This document shows positions 55,473-64,000 of a DNA stretch of 64,000 bases, piece after piece. The notes below the pieces were generated by a model. The model did not search any database and was not told the DNA's origin. It was given only the letters and a program-made list of their open reading frames with translations. The first letter of the stretch is position 1; each line of letters opens with the position of its first letter. Position numbers and translations under genes: made by a program. Source of the stretch: CADEEN01 sp963840805 (GTDB taxonomy: Bacteria; Pseudomonadota; Gammaproteobacteria; Burkholderiales; Burkholderiaceae_C); NCBI GenBank assembly GCA_963840805.1, contig CAWJAJ010000010.1:124001-188000 (forward strand), written 5' to 3'.

Positions 55473-57389
55473 GTGAAAACCGCGCCGATCGTCACCGCAG
55501 CGGTCGACTTCAGCGACCCGACCGCCGCCCGCGCGCCAGCCTTCGACGATGTCTACCACCCGCGCAGCGGGGCCTTCGCGCAGGCGCGGCAGGTGTTCCT
55601 GGCCGGCAACGGGCTGCCCGAACGCTGGCAGGGGCGCGCGCAGTTCGCCATCCTCGAAACCGGCTTCGGCCTGGGCAACAACTTTCTCGCCACCTGGGCC
55701 GCCTGGCGCGACGACCCGGGCCGCTGCGAACGCCTGACCTTCGTCTCGATCGAAAAGCACCCGCTGGCGCCGGCCGACCTGGTGCGCGCCCACGCTGCGT
55801 CGCCCGCCCCCGCGTTGGCCCGGCAGTTGATCGATGCGTGGCCGCCGCTCACCTGCAACCTGCACGTCTTGGATTTCGAGGGCGGCCGCGTGCGGCTGCT
55901 GCTGGCGCTGGGCGACGTGCAGGCCTGGGCGCGTGCGCTGGTGGCGCGCATCGACGCCTTCTACCTCGACGGCTTCGCGCCGGTGCGCAATCCCGCGATG
56001 TGGGACCGCGGCGTGTTCGCGATGCTCGCGCGGCTGGCCGCACCCGGCGCCACCGCCGCCACCTGGAGCGCCGCCCGTGCGGTGCGCGACGGCCTGCACG
56101 GCGCCGGCTTCGCGGTGCAGGCCGCGCCCGGCAGTGGCGGCAAGCGCGACATCACGTTGGCGCGATTCGCGCCGCGCTTCGTCGCGCCGGCGCCGCCCGG
56201 CCGCGCCTTGCCTGCCGCGCCGCCGACCCATGCGCTGGTGGTCGGCGGCGGACTGGCCGGCGCTGCGAGCGCCGCAGCGCTGGGCCGGCAGGGCATCGCC
56301 TGTACCGTGATCGACCGCCACGCCGAACCCGCCGCCGAGGCCTCCGGCAATCCTGCCGGCCTGTTCCACGGCGCGGTGATGGGCCACGACGGCCCGCACG
56401 CGCGGCTGCACCGGGCGGCGGCGCTGCGCATGACCCAGGCCGCGCGCGCCGCGCTGGCCCGCGGCGTGCCGGGCGGGGCCGCCGGGCTGCTGCGCCTCGA
56501 GACACGCCTGGCTTGGCCGGCGATGCAGGCGCTGCTCGAGCGCCAAGCCCTGCCGCCGGACTACGTGCAGGCGCTCGACGCCGATGCCGTGTCGGCGCTG
56601 GCCGGCGCGCGCGTCGTGCATCCGGCGTGGTTCTACCCCGGCGGCGGCTGGATCGACCCGGCCGCGCTGGTGCGCGATGCACTCGCGATGCCGGGGGTGG
56701 CCTGGCGCGGCGCGATGTCGGTGCAACGCATCGCGTGCGATGGCGACGCCTGGCACCTGTTCGATGCCAACGGTCGCGTCATCGATGCCGCGCCGATGCT
56801 GGTGCTGGCCAACGCCGCCGACGCATTGCGGCTGGCCGCGTTACCGCCGCGATGGCTGAAGCGCCAGCGCGGTCAGGTCAGTTGGGCGGACCGTGCCGCC
56901 GCGCCATGGCAGCCGCCGCTGCCGCTTGCCAGCGGCGGCTACTTGCTGCCGCTGCCCGATGGCCGCCTGCTCATCGGCGCCACCAGCGATGACGATGACG
57001 ACGACCCTGCCGTCCGCGACGCCGACCACGCCGACAACCTGGCGCGCGTGGCGCGCTGGCTCGGTGACGCGGCGCTGCCCGACGCGGCGGAACTGGCCGG
57101 CCGCGTCGGCTGGCGCGCCGTCACGCCCGACCGATTGCCGCTGGTCGGCCCGGTGCCGGCCCTCGATGCGCCGCGCCCGGCGCGTGCCGACGCACCGCGC
57201 CTGCTGCCGCGCCAGGCCGGGCTGTGGCTGCACAGCGGCCTGGGCTCGCGCGGGCTGACCACCGCGGTGCTCGGCGCCGAGTTGCTCGCCGCCTGGGCCA
57301 GCGGCGCGCCGTGGCCGCTCGAGGCCGATCTGGTCGATGCCGTCGATCCGGCGCGCTGGCTGGCGCGCTACGGAGTTGCCCCGATGTGA
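55473..57389 (+). CDS. mnmC: MnmC, bifunctional tRNA 5-methylaminomethyl-2-thiouridine enzyme
   Basis: 638 residues from GTG. The N-terminal methyltransferase half has PAFDDVYHPRSGAFAQARQVFLAGNGLPERW and the SAM motif ILETGFGLGNNFLATW. The C-terminal FAD oxidoreductase half has ALVVGGGLAGAASAAALGRQGIACTVIDRH and ends near LWLHSGLGSRGLTTAVLGAELLAA. It converts cmnm5U to mnm5U at the wobble position of certain tRNAs. An acidic run of six Asp near residue 510 is unusual but in a loop region. Confidence 0.93.
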   Translation: MKTAPIVTAAVDFSDPTAARAPAFDDVYHPRSGAFAQARQVFLAGNGLPERWQGRAQFAILETGFGLGNNFLATWAAWRDDPGRCERLTFVSIEKHPLAPADLVRAHAASPAPALARQLIDAWPPLTCNLHVLDFEGGRVRLLLALGDVQAWARALVARIDAFYLDGFAPVRNPAMWDRGVFAMLARLAAPGATAATWSAARAVRDGLHGAGFAVQAAPGSGGKRDITLARFAPRFVAPAPPGRALPAAPPTHALVVGGGLAGAASAAALGRQGIACTVIDRHAEPAAEASGNPAGLFHGAVMGHDGPHARLHRAAALRMTQAARAALARGVPGGAAGLLRLETRLAWPAMQALLERQALPPDYVQALDADAVSALAGARVVHPAWFYPGGGWIDPAALVRDALAMPGVAWRGAMSVQRIACDGDAWHLFDANGRVIDAAPMLVLANAADALRLAALPPRWLKRQRGQVSWADRAAAPWQPPLPLASGGYLLPLPDGRLLIGATSDDDDDDPAVRDADHADNLARVARWLGDAALPDAAELAGRVGWRAVTPDRLPLVGPVPALDAPRPARADAPRLLPRQAGLWLHSGLGSRGLTTAVLGAELLAAWASGAPWPLEADLVDAVDPARWLARYGVAPM

Positions 57390-57451
57390 CCGGTGGCGCG
57401 GGCAGTCCAGACTGCGCGCTCCGGGCCCTGCCCTCGCCAACGGGAGATCGC

Positions 57452-58519
57452 ATGAAGCTGCTCACCACCGTCCTGGCCGCAACCATCGCCATGCTCGGCG
57501 CCGCCGGCGCCGCGCTGGCGCAGGACAACAAGCTGCGCCTGCTGACCTGGGCCGACTACGCACCCAAGGACGTGGTCGATCAGTTCACCAAGGAGACCGG
57601 CATCGCGGTCGAGATCACGCTGTCGAACAACGAGGAGATGATCTCCAAGCTGCGCGCCACCGGCGGCGCCGGCTTCGATCTGGCCCAGCCGTCGCAGGAC
57701 CGCATCACCGGGCCGCAGCAGGAGTTCGGCATCTACAAGCCGATGGACCTGACGAAGCTCAAGACCGAGTTGTTCATCGCCTCGATGCTCGACGCGACGA
57801 AGAAGAACACCACGCTGGCCGGCAAGGTCTACGGCCTGCCGCACATCTGGGGCACCGATGGCCTGGTCGTCAACACCAAGCTGGCCAAGATGGCCGACTA
57901 CCCCGACCTGTGCAAGCCCGAATTCAAGGGCAAGACCGCCGTGCGCCTGAAGCGGCCGACGCTGCTGGCCTTCGCGTTCGCTGCCGGCAAGGACCCGTTC
58001 GCGCTGTACGGCGATGCCAAGGCCTACACCGCGCTGATGGACGAGACCGGCAAGGCACTCGCCGCCTGCAAGGGCAACCTGAAGTTCTTCTGGGACAACA
58101 AGGACCAGTTGCTCAACGGCATGCGCGCGGGCGAGATCGTCGGCGCGATGATGTGGGACACCGGCGGCTGGAAGCTCAACGGCGAGAAGGCCGAGATGCA
58201 GTTCATCGCCCCGAAGTCGGGCGCGCTGGGCTGGATCGATACCTTCGCGATCCCTGCCAAGGGTCGCAACGACGCCGCCGCCTACGCCTGGATCAACTTC
58301 AACATGCGGCCGGAAATCGCCGCCAAGGTGGCGGCGTCGGCCGGCAATTTCACGGCCTCCAAGGGCGCCGACCAGTTGATGGACGCCAAGCTCAAGTCGC
58401 AGTTCGCGGCCAGCTTCCCCGAAGCGGCATTGAAGAACATCAAGTGGTACCCGGCCGTGCCCGCCGGCATCGAGGAAATCGAAGGCCGGGTGCTGGATCG
58501 CGTCAAGGCCGCGAATTGA
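57452..58519 (+). CDS. potD: Polyamine-type ABC transporter substrate-binding protein
   Basis: 355 residues. The signal peptide MKLLTTVLAATIAMLGAAGAALA is followed by NKLRLLTWADYAPKDVVDQFTKETGIAVEI, the typical PotD/PotF opening, and further clefts GLPHIWGTDGLVVNT and EIVGAMMWDTGGW. It binds a ligand in the periplasm for the ABC proteins encoded next. Spermidine or putrescine is the family's usual cargo, but related proteins take other solutes. A GGGAGA site precedes the ATG. Confidence 0.88.
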   Translation: MKLLTTVLAATIAMLGAAGAALAQDNKLRLLTWADYAPKDVVDQFTKETGIAVEITLSNNEEMISKLRATGGAGFDLAQPSQDRITGPQQEFGIYKPMDLTKLKTELFIASMLDATKKNTTLAGKVYGLPHIWGTDGLVVNTKLAKMADYPDLCKPEFKGKTAVRLKRPTLLAFAFAAGKDPFALYGDAKAYTALMDETGKALAACKGNLKFFWDNKDQLLNGMRAGEIVGAMMWDTGGWKLNGEKAEMQFIAPKSGALGWIDTFAIPAKGRNDAAAYAWINFNMRPEIAAKVAASAGNFTASKGADQLMDAKLKSQFAASFPEAALKNIKWYPAVPAGIEEIEGRVLDRVKAAN

Positions 58520-58558
58520 CGGCCCCAAGCTCACTGCGTTCGCTACCCCCGGGGGGCT

Positions 58559-58594
58559 CTCAACCGGCTTGGGAACGGCCCGGCGCCGGTTGAG
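58559..58594 (+). promoter_or_regulatory. Hairpin covering the start of the ATPase gene
   Basis: CTCAACCGGC (58559-58568) and GCCGGTTGAG (58585-58594) are perfect 10-base complements around a 16-base loop. The 3' arm ends directly at the GTG start and contains the likely GAGG ribosome site. The stem could hold down translation of the ATPase or mark the end of the binding-protein transcript. A run of six C and six G just upstream (58545-58556) adds structure. Confidence 0.45.
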
Positions 58595-59691
58595 GTGACG
58601 TCAGACCTGCAGGTCGAGCGCGTCGCGAAGCGCTTCGGCGACCACACGGCCGTCGAAGCGCTGTCGTTCGAGGTCGCGCGCGGCAGCTTCTTCTCGATCC
58701 TCGGCCCGTCGGGCTGCGGCAAGACCACGCTGCTGCGCATGATCGCCGGCTTCTCGGCGCCCGACGAGGGCGACATCCTCATCGGCGGCCGCTCGATGCG
58801 CGGGCGTGGCGCCGAACCGGCGGCCGGTGAACATGGTGTTCCAGCACCTGGCACTGTTCCCGATGATGTCGGTCGGCGAGAACGTGGCCTACGGCCTGAC
58901 GCAGCGCGGCGTGGCGCGCGCCGAGATCGGTCGTCGCGTCGGCCAGATGCTCGAGCGCGTCGGCCTGCCCGGCGCCGAGGCCAAGCGCGTGGACCAGCTG
59001 TCGGGCGGGCAGAAGCAGCGCGTCGCGATCGCGCGCAGCCTGGTGCTCGAGCCGACGCTGCTGCTGCTCGACGAGCCGCTCGGCGCGCTGGACCTGAAGC
59101 TGCGCGAGCACATGAAGATCGAGCTGAAGCAGTTGCAGGCCGCGTTCGGCACCACCTTCGTCTACATCACGCACGACCAGTCGGAGGCGCTGGTGCTGTC
59201 CGACCACGTCGCGGTGATGAACCGCGGCCGCTTCGAGCAGGTCGGCACGCCGCAGGCGCTGTACTACGAACCGCAGACGCCGTTCGTGGCCGGCTTCGTC
59301 GGCGCCAACAACCGCTTCGCCGGCCGCGCGACGGCCGTGCACGGGCGATCGCGTCACGCTCACCAGCGACGCCGGCCTGGTGCTGCACGCGCGCGCCCAG
59401 GGCCGCGTGGCTGCCGGCGATGCGGTCGAGGCCTTCGTGCGGCCCGAGGTCGCCTGCCTGGCGCGCGACGCCGCCGAGCTGCCCGCCGACCAGCCGCGCT
59501 ACAGCGCCAGCGTCGAGAGCCTGCTGTTCGACGGTGCCAGTTCGGCGGTGCTGCTGCGCGAAGCCGGCAGCCGCACCGAGATCCGTGTCGCCTGCCGCAG
59601 ACCGGCCGCTTCGCCGATCTGCGCGTCGGCGAGGCGGTGGCGTTCGGCTTCGACCCGCAGCGCGCGGTGTGCTTCGCGGCGCCGCGCATGA
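58595..59691 (+). pseudogene. potA: ABC transporter ATP-binding protein (PotA type), frameshifted
   Basis: The open segments join into a complete ATPase: LQVERVAKRFGDHTAVEALSFEV, Walker A GPSGCGKTTLL, Q-loop VFQHLALFPMM, signature LSGGQKQRVAIARSL, Walker B LLLLDEPLGALD and the C-terminal TOBE-like region. Frame changes near 58803, 59343 (each one G gained) and 59595 (one C lost) interrupt it. After the last, the frame runs into the permease without a stop; the TGA at 59689-59691 is in another frame and would give an ATGA overlap. It energises polyamine-type import. Confidence 0.82.
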
Positions 59692-60573
59692 CGCTGGACA
59701 CTCGCAACGCGGCGCTGCAGGCGCGCCTGCTGCTGTTGCTGCTGCTGGCGCCGGCCCTGCTGTGGCTGGTCGGCCTGATCGTGTTGCCGCACGTCGAACT
59801 GGCGCTGCTGTCGCTGCGCTCGCGCGTCGCGCCGCGGGTCTACGAGTTCAGCCTGCGCCAGTACGGCACCTTCTTCGAGGAGCCGCTGTACTGGCACACC
59901 TTCGTGCGCACCGCGCTGATGTCGATCGTCGCCACCGCGTGCACGCTGCTGCTGGCGTTCCCGATCGCCTGGACCGTCGCCAAGCTGGTGCGTGGCCGGC
60001 CGCGCGCGCTGCTGTTCATGCTCTGCATGATTCCGTTCTGGGTCAGCGAAACGGTGCGCACGCTGGGCTGGACGATCCTGCTGCGCGAATCGGGCGTGTT
60101 GCCGGCCCTGCTGGTCTCGGCCGGCCTGGCGCCGGCGCCGCCCGAATTGCTCTACCACGATGCCACCATCCTGGTCGGCCTGGTCTACACGTCGCTGCTG
60201 TTCATGGTGGTGCCGCTTGATCGGCGCGCTCGACTCGCTCGACGACGCGCTGATCGAGGCCGCCTACAACCTCGGCGGCAGCGGGCCGTCGATCCTGTGG
60301 CGCATCGTCATCCCGCACGCGGCGCCGGGCATCGTCGCCGGCTGCATCGTGGTCTTCATGCTCACGCTGGGCAACTACCTCACGCCCACCTTGCTCGGCG
60401 GCAAGAACTCGCTGTGGTTCACCGAGCAGATCTACACCCAGTTCATCACCCGCTTCAACTGGGAGCAAGGTGCCGCGTTCGGCTTCCTGCTGCTGATCCT
60501 GTCGACGCTGATCGTCTGGCTGGGCCTCAAGCTCAGTGGTCAGCGTTTCGGCGATGTGATGAGGCGGACATGA
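59688..60573 (+). pseudogene. potB: ABC transporter permease 1 (PotB type), single frameshift
   Basis: About 295 codons with six membrane helices. It starts MTLDTRNAALQARLLLLLLL, has a complete first half to LLFMVVPL, then shifts by one base near 60218 (CCGCTTGATC, one T too many) to IGALDSLDDALIEAAYNLGGSGPSILWRI. That stretch holds the EAA loop contacting the ATPase. It ends QRFGDVMRRT. It pairs with the downstream permease to form the channel. The two permease genes are separated by an unusual 735-base region. Confidence 0.82.
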
Positions 60574-61308
60574 GTGCAACGCACAAGTTCTTCCCGAACT
60601 GGATGTCTGTCTCCGGCCCGTTGCTGCGATTGAAATTCCGCTTTGCTGCCGGTGGCGCGGCAACGGGGCAGCCGGGCCGGGCACGGCGCTTAGGTTCGGC
60701 GGTCTTCGCTTCGCTGCGACTGCCCTGCGCTGCGCGGGTCCGCGGCCCCGTCGCTCAACTCCCTCCGTTCGCTTCGCTCACTGTGGTCGAACAGTCGCGA
60801 CGAGTCAGAGCACGAAGCGCGCTGCGCGCGCGGGCCCCGGCCCCTGTGCTGCTCGGCGCCTCACATGCGCGCCGTGCCCGGCCCGGCTGCCCCGTTGCAG
60901 GACCAACGGTGGCGTGCGCGACGTCGAACACCGACTGCGGTTGCCGGCAAGGCGGTGGGCGGGGCCTGGGTGGGGCGAATTGGCGCCGCCGAGAAGCGCA
61001 GGGGGCCTGGCCGCGCGCGCAGCGCGCTTCGTGAACTGACTCGTCGCAGGTGTTTGAGCGCAGAGAGCGCAGCGAACGCAGCGAGTTCTGCGACGGGCCA
61101 GGAACCCGAGCATCGCAGGGAACCCGCAGCGCAGCGAAGGGCAAGCCGTCTGAGCCCCGCCCAGGCCTCGCCCGCCGTCTTGCTCGCGCCGCTGCATGCG
61201 TGAGAGAGCGGACACAGCCAAACAGCCGAAACGGGCCGCAAGCCGCCTGTCGCACGCCAGCGCGCTTCATGTGTCGCGGGACGCGCGAAGCGCAGTGGAG
61301 CCGCTGAC
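60574..61308. repeat. 735-base non-coding region with nested inverted repeats
   Basis: No supported gene lies here; the open frames are repetitive Arg/Ala/Ser-rich shadows. A 30-base sequence at 60660-60689 recurs as its exact reverse complement at 60869-60898. About 60745-60845 is an imperfect inverted copy of 60997-61100; both carry the segment GCGCGCTTCGTG then TGACTCGTCGC and short AGCGNAGCGAACG-like units. Dispersed intergenic repeats of this style are, as I recall, common in Burkholderiales. It splits an otherwise tight transporter operon and probably folds into a large RNA structure. Confidence 0.7.
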
Positions 61309-62163
61309 ATGATCGCGTCGCTGCCACGTCCGCCTTGGCTGCGTGCCGCCACCGTGCTCTACGCACTGGCGTTCTTCGCCTTCCTGTTTCTACCGCTGCT
61401 GGTGGTGGCTTTGTTCGCATTCAACGATGCGCCGTACCCGGCGCCGCCGTGGCGCGGCTTCACGTGGGACTGGTTCGCCGGCCACGCCGACAGCCGCCGC
61501 GTCGGGCTGTTCTCCGATGGCCCGCTGCTGGCCAGCGTGTGGACCAGCGTCGTCGTCGCCGCCTGGGTGACCCTGCTGTCGGTGGTGGTGGGCACCGCGA
61601 ATGCCTTCCTGCTCGAGCGGGCGACGTTCCGCGGCAAGACCGCGCTGTCGTTGCTGATGCTGGCGCCGCTGGTGATTCCGGGGGTGATCCTGGGCATCTC
61701 GATCCTCGCGTTCGCCAGCCGGCTGGCGCAACTGGCCGACGACCTGTTCGCGCTGGAGCTGGGCTTCCTGCGGCCGGGCCTGCCGCTGGTCGTGCTGGGC
61801 CAGTTCTCCTACATCGTCTCGATCGCCACGCTGACCATCGCCGCGCGCCTCAAGCGCTTCGACACCACGCTCGAGGAGGCCGCGTTCAACCTCGGCGCCT
61901 CGCGCGTCGCGGTGTTTACCGGCATCGTGCTGCCCTACCTGCGGCCGTCGCTGATCGGCGCCGCGGCGATCTCGTTCCTGATGTCGTTCGAGAACTTCAA
62001 CACCACGCTGATGCTGGTCGGCTCGGACCCACCGCTGACGGTGATGATGTACGGCCGCATGCGCGAAGGCGCGAGCCCCGTGCTGAACGCGGTCAGCCTG
62101 TTCCTGATGCTGGGCTCGGCCTTGCTGGCCCTGGCGCTGATGCGCCGGCGCGAGGCCGGCTGA
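61309..62163 (+). CDS. potC: ABC transporter permease 2 (PotC type)
   Basis: 284 residues from MIASLPRPPWLRAATVLYALAFFAFLFLPLLVV, with six membrane helices. The EAA loop is TTLEEAAFNLGASRVAVFTGIVLPYLRPSL, which docks the ATPase. The frame is intact. It ends one base from the convergent rpiA stop. A complete system of binding protein, ATPase and two permeases is thus present, though not all in one clean reading frame. Confidence 0.92.
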   Translation: MIASLPRPPWLRAATVLYALAFFAFLFLPLLVVALFAFNDAPYPAPPWRGFTWDWFAGHADSRRVGLFSDGPLLASVWTSVVVAAWVTLLSVVVGTANAFLLERATFRGKTALSLLMLAPLVIPGVILGISILAFASRLAQLADDLFALELGFLRPGLPLVVLGQFSYIVSIATLTIAARLKRFDTTLEEAAFNLGASRVAVFTGIVLPYLRPSLIGAAAISFLMSFENFNTTLMLVGSDPPLTVMMYGRMREGASPVLNAVSLFLMLGSALLALALMRRREAG

Positions 62164-62164
62164 G

Positions 62165-62827
62165 TCAGTCGAACTGCAGCCGCTGCACGCCGCTGCCAGT
62201 GCCGAGCAGGCACACGCGCGCGCGGTGCCGCGCGAAGATGCCCACCGCGACCACGCCAGGCCACTGGTTGATCTCGGTTTCGAGGGCCAGCGGATCGCTG
62301 ATCGACAAGCCATGCACGTCGAGCAGCGGGTGGCCGTTGTCGGTGATCACGCCGGCGCGCAGCACCGGGTTGCCGCCGAGCGCGCGAAAGCGCCGCACGA
62401 CCTGTTCGCGCGCCATCTCGATCACCTCCACCGGCAGCGGGAAGCGGCCGAGCACGGCCACACGCTTGCTCTCGTCGGCGATGCAGACGAAGCGCTCGGC
62501 CAGGTCGGCGACGATCTTCTCGCGCGTCAGCGCGGCGCCGCCGCCCTTGATCATGCAACCACGACCATCGATCTCGTCGGCACCGTCGATGTAGACCGGT
62601 AGCCGCTCGACGTCGTTGGCATCGAAAACGCGGATGCCGAGCGCGCGCAGCCGGTCGGTGCTCTGCGCCGAGCTCGATACCGCACCCGCGATGCGACCTC
62701 TGATGCCACCCAGCGCGTCGATGAACTTGTTGACGGTCGAGCCGGTGCCGACGCCGACGACACTGCCTGGCGCCACGTAGTCGAGGGCGGCCTGGCCGAC
62801 CAGGGTCTTCAGTTCGTCTTGGGTCAT
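62165..62827 (-). CDS. rpiA: Ribose-5-phosphate isomerase A
   Basis: 220 residues. Motifs are VGVGTGSTVNKFIDAL near the start, the active-site DGADEIDGRGCMIKGGGAALTREKIVADLAERFV with catalytic Asp, Lys and Glu, and CLLGTGSGVQRLQFD at the end. It interconverts ribose 5-phosphate and ribulose 5-phosphate in the pentose phosphate pathway. It is divergent from pyrD by 28 bases, linking pentose phosphate and pyrimidine supply. Confidence 0.96.
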   Translation of the reverse strand: MTQDELKTLVGQAALDYVAPGSVVGVGTGSTVNKFIDALGGIRGRIAGAVSSSAQSTDRLRALGIRVFDANDVERLPVYIDGADEIDGRGCMIKGGGAALTREKIVADLAERFVCIADESKRVAVLGRFPLPVEVIEMAREQVVRRFRALGGNPVLRAGVITDNGHPLLDVHGLSISDPLALETEINQWPGVVAVGIFARHRARVCLLGTGSGVQRLQFD

Positions 62828-62855
62828 CGGTACCGGCCTCGAAGGGTTTGCGAGA

Positions 62856-63902
62856 ATGACGCAAATTATGGCTGTCGTCCCCTACGCCCTCACCCGCCCG
62901 TTCCTGTTCGGCCTCGACCCCGAAATCGCCCATGAGCTGACGCTCGGCGCCATCGCCACCCTGCAGAACACGCCGGCGCAATGCCTGTGGCAGCAGCCGC
63001 GCATCGACGACCCGGTCAGCGTCGCCGGCCTGCGCTTTCCGAACCGCGTCGGCCTGGCCGCGGGGCTGGACAAGAACGGCCGCTGCATCGACGGCCTGGG
63101 CGCGATGGGCTTCGGCTTCATCGAGGTCGGCACCGTCACGCCGCAAGGCCAGCCAGGCAATCCCAAGCCGCGCATGTTCCGCGTGCCGGCCGCGCACGCG
63201 CTGATCAACCGGCTCGGCTTCAACAACGACGGGCTCGATGCCTTCATCGACAACGTGCAACGCGCGAAGACCTTTCGCGCCGCCGGCGGCATCGTCGGCC
63301 TGAACATCGGCAAGAATGCCGCCACGCCGATCGAACGCGCCGCCGACGACTACCTGCTGTGCCTGCGCGGTGTGTACCCGCATGCCGACTACGTCACCGT
63401 CAACATCTCGAGCCCGAACACGCAGAACCTGCGCGCGCTGCAGAGCGACGAGCAGTTGCAGTTGCTGCTCAACATGCTGGTCGGCCGCCGTGCCGAACTC
63501 GAGCGCGAATTCGGCCACAAGCCGATCTTCGTGAAGATCGCGCCCGATCTCGACGAAGAACAGATCAAGATCATCGCCGCGACGCTGCAGCGCCACGGCA
63601 TCGACGGCGTGATCGCCACCAACACCACCGTCTCGCGCCACGGCGTGCACCATCTGCCCAACGGCCAGGAGACCGGCGGCCTGTCGGGCGCGCCGCTGCT
63701 GGCCGGCAGCAATCGCGTGATCCGACTGCTGCGCGCCGAACTCGGCAAGGGCTACCCGATCATCGGCGTCGGCGGCGTGATGAGCGCGGCCGACGCGCGC
63801 TCGAAGATCAAGGCCGGCGCCGACCTGGTGCAGATCTACACCGGTCTGATCTACAACGGCCCGGCGCTGGTGCCACAAGTGGCCAAGGCGTTGAAAGGCT
63901 GA
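62856..63902 (+). CDS. pyrD: Dihydroorotate dehydrogenase, class 2 (quinone-dependent)
   Basis: 348 residues. The N-terminal membrane-binding helices (PYALTRPFLFGLDPEIAHELTLGAI) mark class 2. The barrel has GLAAGLDKNGRCIDGLGAMGFGFIEVGTVTPQGQPGNPKPR, catalytic Ser in NISSPNTQNLRAL and FMN contacts in GVIATNTT and PIIGVGGVMSAADA. It oxidises dihydroorotate to orotate with quinone at the inner membrane. ATG 62868 is an alternative start four codons in. Confidence 0.96.
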   Translation: MTQIMAVVPYALTRPFLFGLDPEIAHELTLGAIATLQNTPAQCLWQQPRIDDPVSVAGLRFPNRVGLAAGLDKNGRCIDGLGAMGFGFIEVGTVTPQGQPGNPKPRMFRVPAAHALINRLGFNNDGLDAFIDNVQRAKTFRAAGGIVGLNIGKNAATPIERAADDYLLCLRGVYPHADYVTVNISSPNTQNLRALQSDEQLQLLLNMLVGRRAELEREFGHKPIFVKIAPDLDEEQIKIIAATLQRHGIDGVIATNTTVSRHGVHHLPNGQETGGLSGAPLLAGSNRVIRLLRAELGKGYPIIGVGGVMSAADARSKIKAGADLVQIYTGLIYNGPALVPQVAKALKG

Positions 63903-63906
63903 CCGC

Positions 63907-64000
63907 TAGAACACGTCGAGCGTCGGGTAGCGTGCATCGCCCGCGATGCACGCGTGGGCGAACAGCGCCACGCCGATGTCACCGGTCCAGAGCGAATGGC
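63907..64000 (-). CDS. C-terminal end of a LanC-like protein (partial)
   Basis: The last 30 or so codons of a minus-strand gene read HSLWTGDIGVALFAHACIAG and end YPTLDVF before TAG at 63907-63909. The SLWTGDxGVA and FPTLDVF-type ending resembles bacterial lanthionine synthetase C-like proteins. The zinc-binding motifs that would prove this lie outside the window. It is convergent with pyrD. Confidence 0.45.

Noticed and set aside
60755..61420. 221-codon minus-strand frame in the potB-potC gap
   Set aside because: The translation is Arg/Ser/Ala-rich and repetitive, produced by the inverted repeats, and it runs into the start of potC.

Overview
The window is high-GC proteobacterial DNA. It looks like a betaproteobacterium of the order Burkholderiales, probably close to the Rubrivivax/Leptothrix/Methylibium group. 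That placement is inferred from gene content and order: tig-clpP-clpX-lon; ilvB-ilvH-ilvC-pssA-leuA facing an ECF sigma factor/DUF3619/DUF3106/RDD block; earP-efp; and hopanoid-type hpnC-hpnD-hpnE. Nearly everything is chromosomal housekeeping or metabolism. No phage, plasmid, insertion sequence, CRISPR array or classical defence locus is visible.

Layout. 1-2.8 kb: the end of a protein with SEGIVL repeats, then a frame-disrupted GGDEF/EAL protein. 2.9-8.4 kb: an ArsR regulator divergent from a frame-disrupted efflux pump (membrane fusion protein plus RND permease), followed by a small membrane protein and a TrxC-type thioredoxin. 8.4-15.8 kb: an unknown periplasmic protein, tRNA-Cys and tRNA-Gly, lon, clpX, clpP, tig and tRNA-Leu. 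15.9-20.2 kb: a second, intact RND pump behind a TetR-type operator. 20.3-23.4 kb: hpnCDE (squalene synthesis). 23.5-25.3 kb: IclR regulator and PbpG-type endopeptidase. 25.4-31.6 kb: branched-chain amino acid genes with pssA and two candidate leader peptides. 31.7-35.1 kb: sigma factor operon, dgkA and a LOG-family gene. 35.1-38.9 kb: P-II protein, nadE, a FemAB-like gene and ppa. 39.1-43.9 kb: a proton pyrophosphatase carrying an OmpA-like domain, a WS/DGAT acyltransferase and a Crp/Fnr regulator. 44-46.7 kb: tRNA-His, ppiD, tRNA-Val and hupB. 46.9-54.4 kb: ttuC-like dehydrogenase, haloacetate dehalogenase-like hydrolase, EamA transporter, pgsA, uvrC, earP, efp. 54.5-64 kb: DUF3445 protein, mnmC, a polyamine-type ABC transporter with a 735-base repeat region inside it, rpiA, pyrD and the end of a LanC-like gene.

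The genes fall into clear groups: protein quality control (tig, clpP, clpX, lon, ppiD, trxC), branched-chain amino acid supply with apparent translational attenuation, envelope and lipid biology (hpnCDE, pssA, pgsA, dgkA, pbpG, two pumps), pyrophosphate use (ppa and hppA) and translation (efp/earP, five tRNAs, mnmC).

Single-base frame disruptions concentrate at 0.2-7.5 kb and 58.8-60.2 kb, with isolated cases near 49.1 and 53.2 kb. Many fall in short G or C runs and leave conserved protein sequence readable on both sides. Consensus errors explain this at least as well as gene decay. The most interesting items are the hppA-OmpA fusion, the leuA leader peptide with its terminator, the inverted-repeat region between the two permease genes, and the coupled sigma factor/DUF3619 pair.
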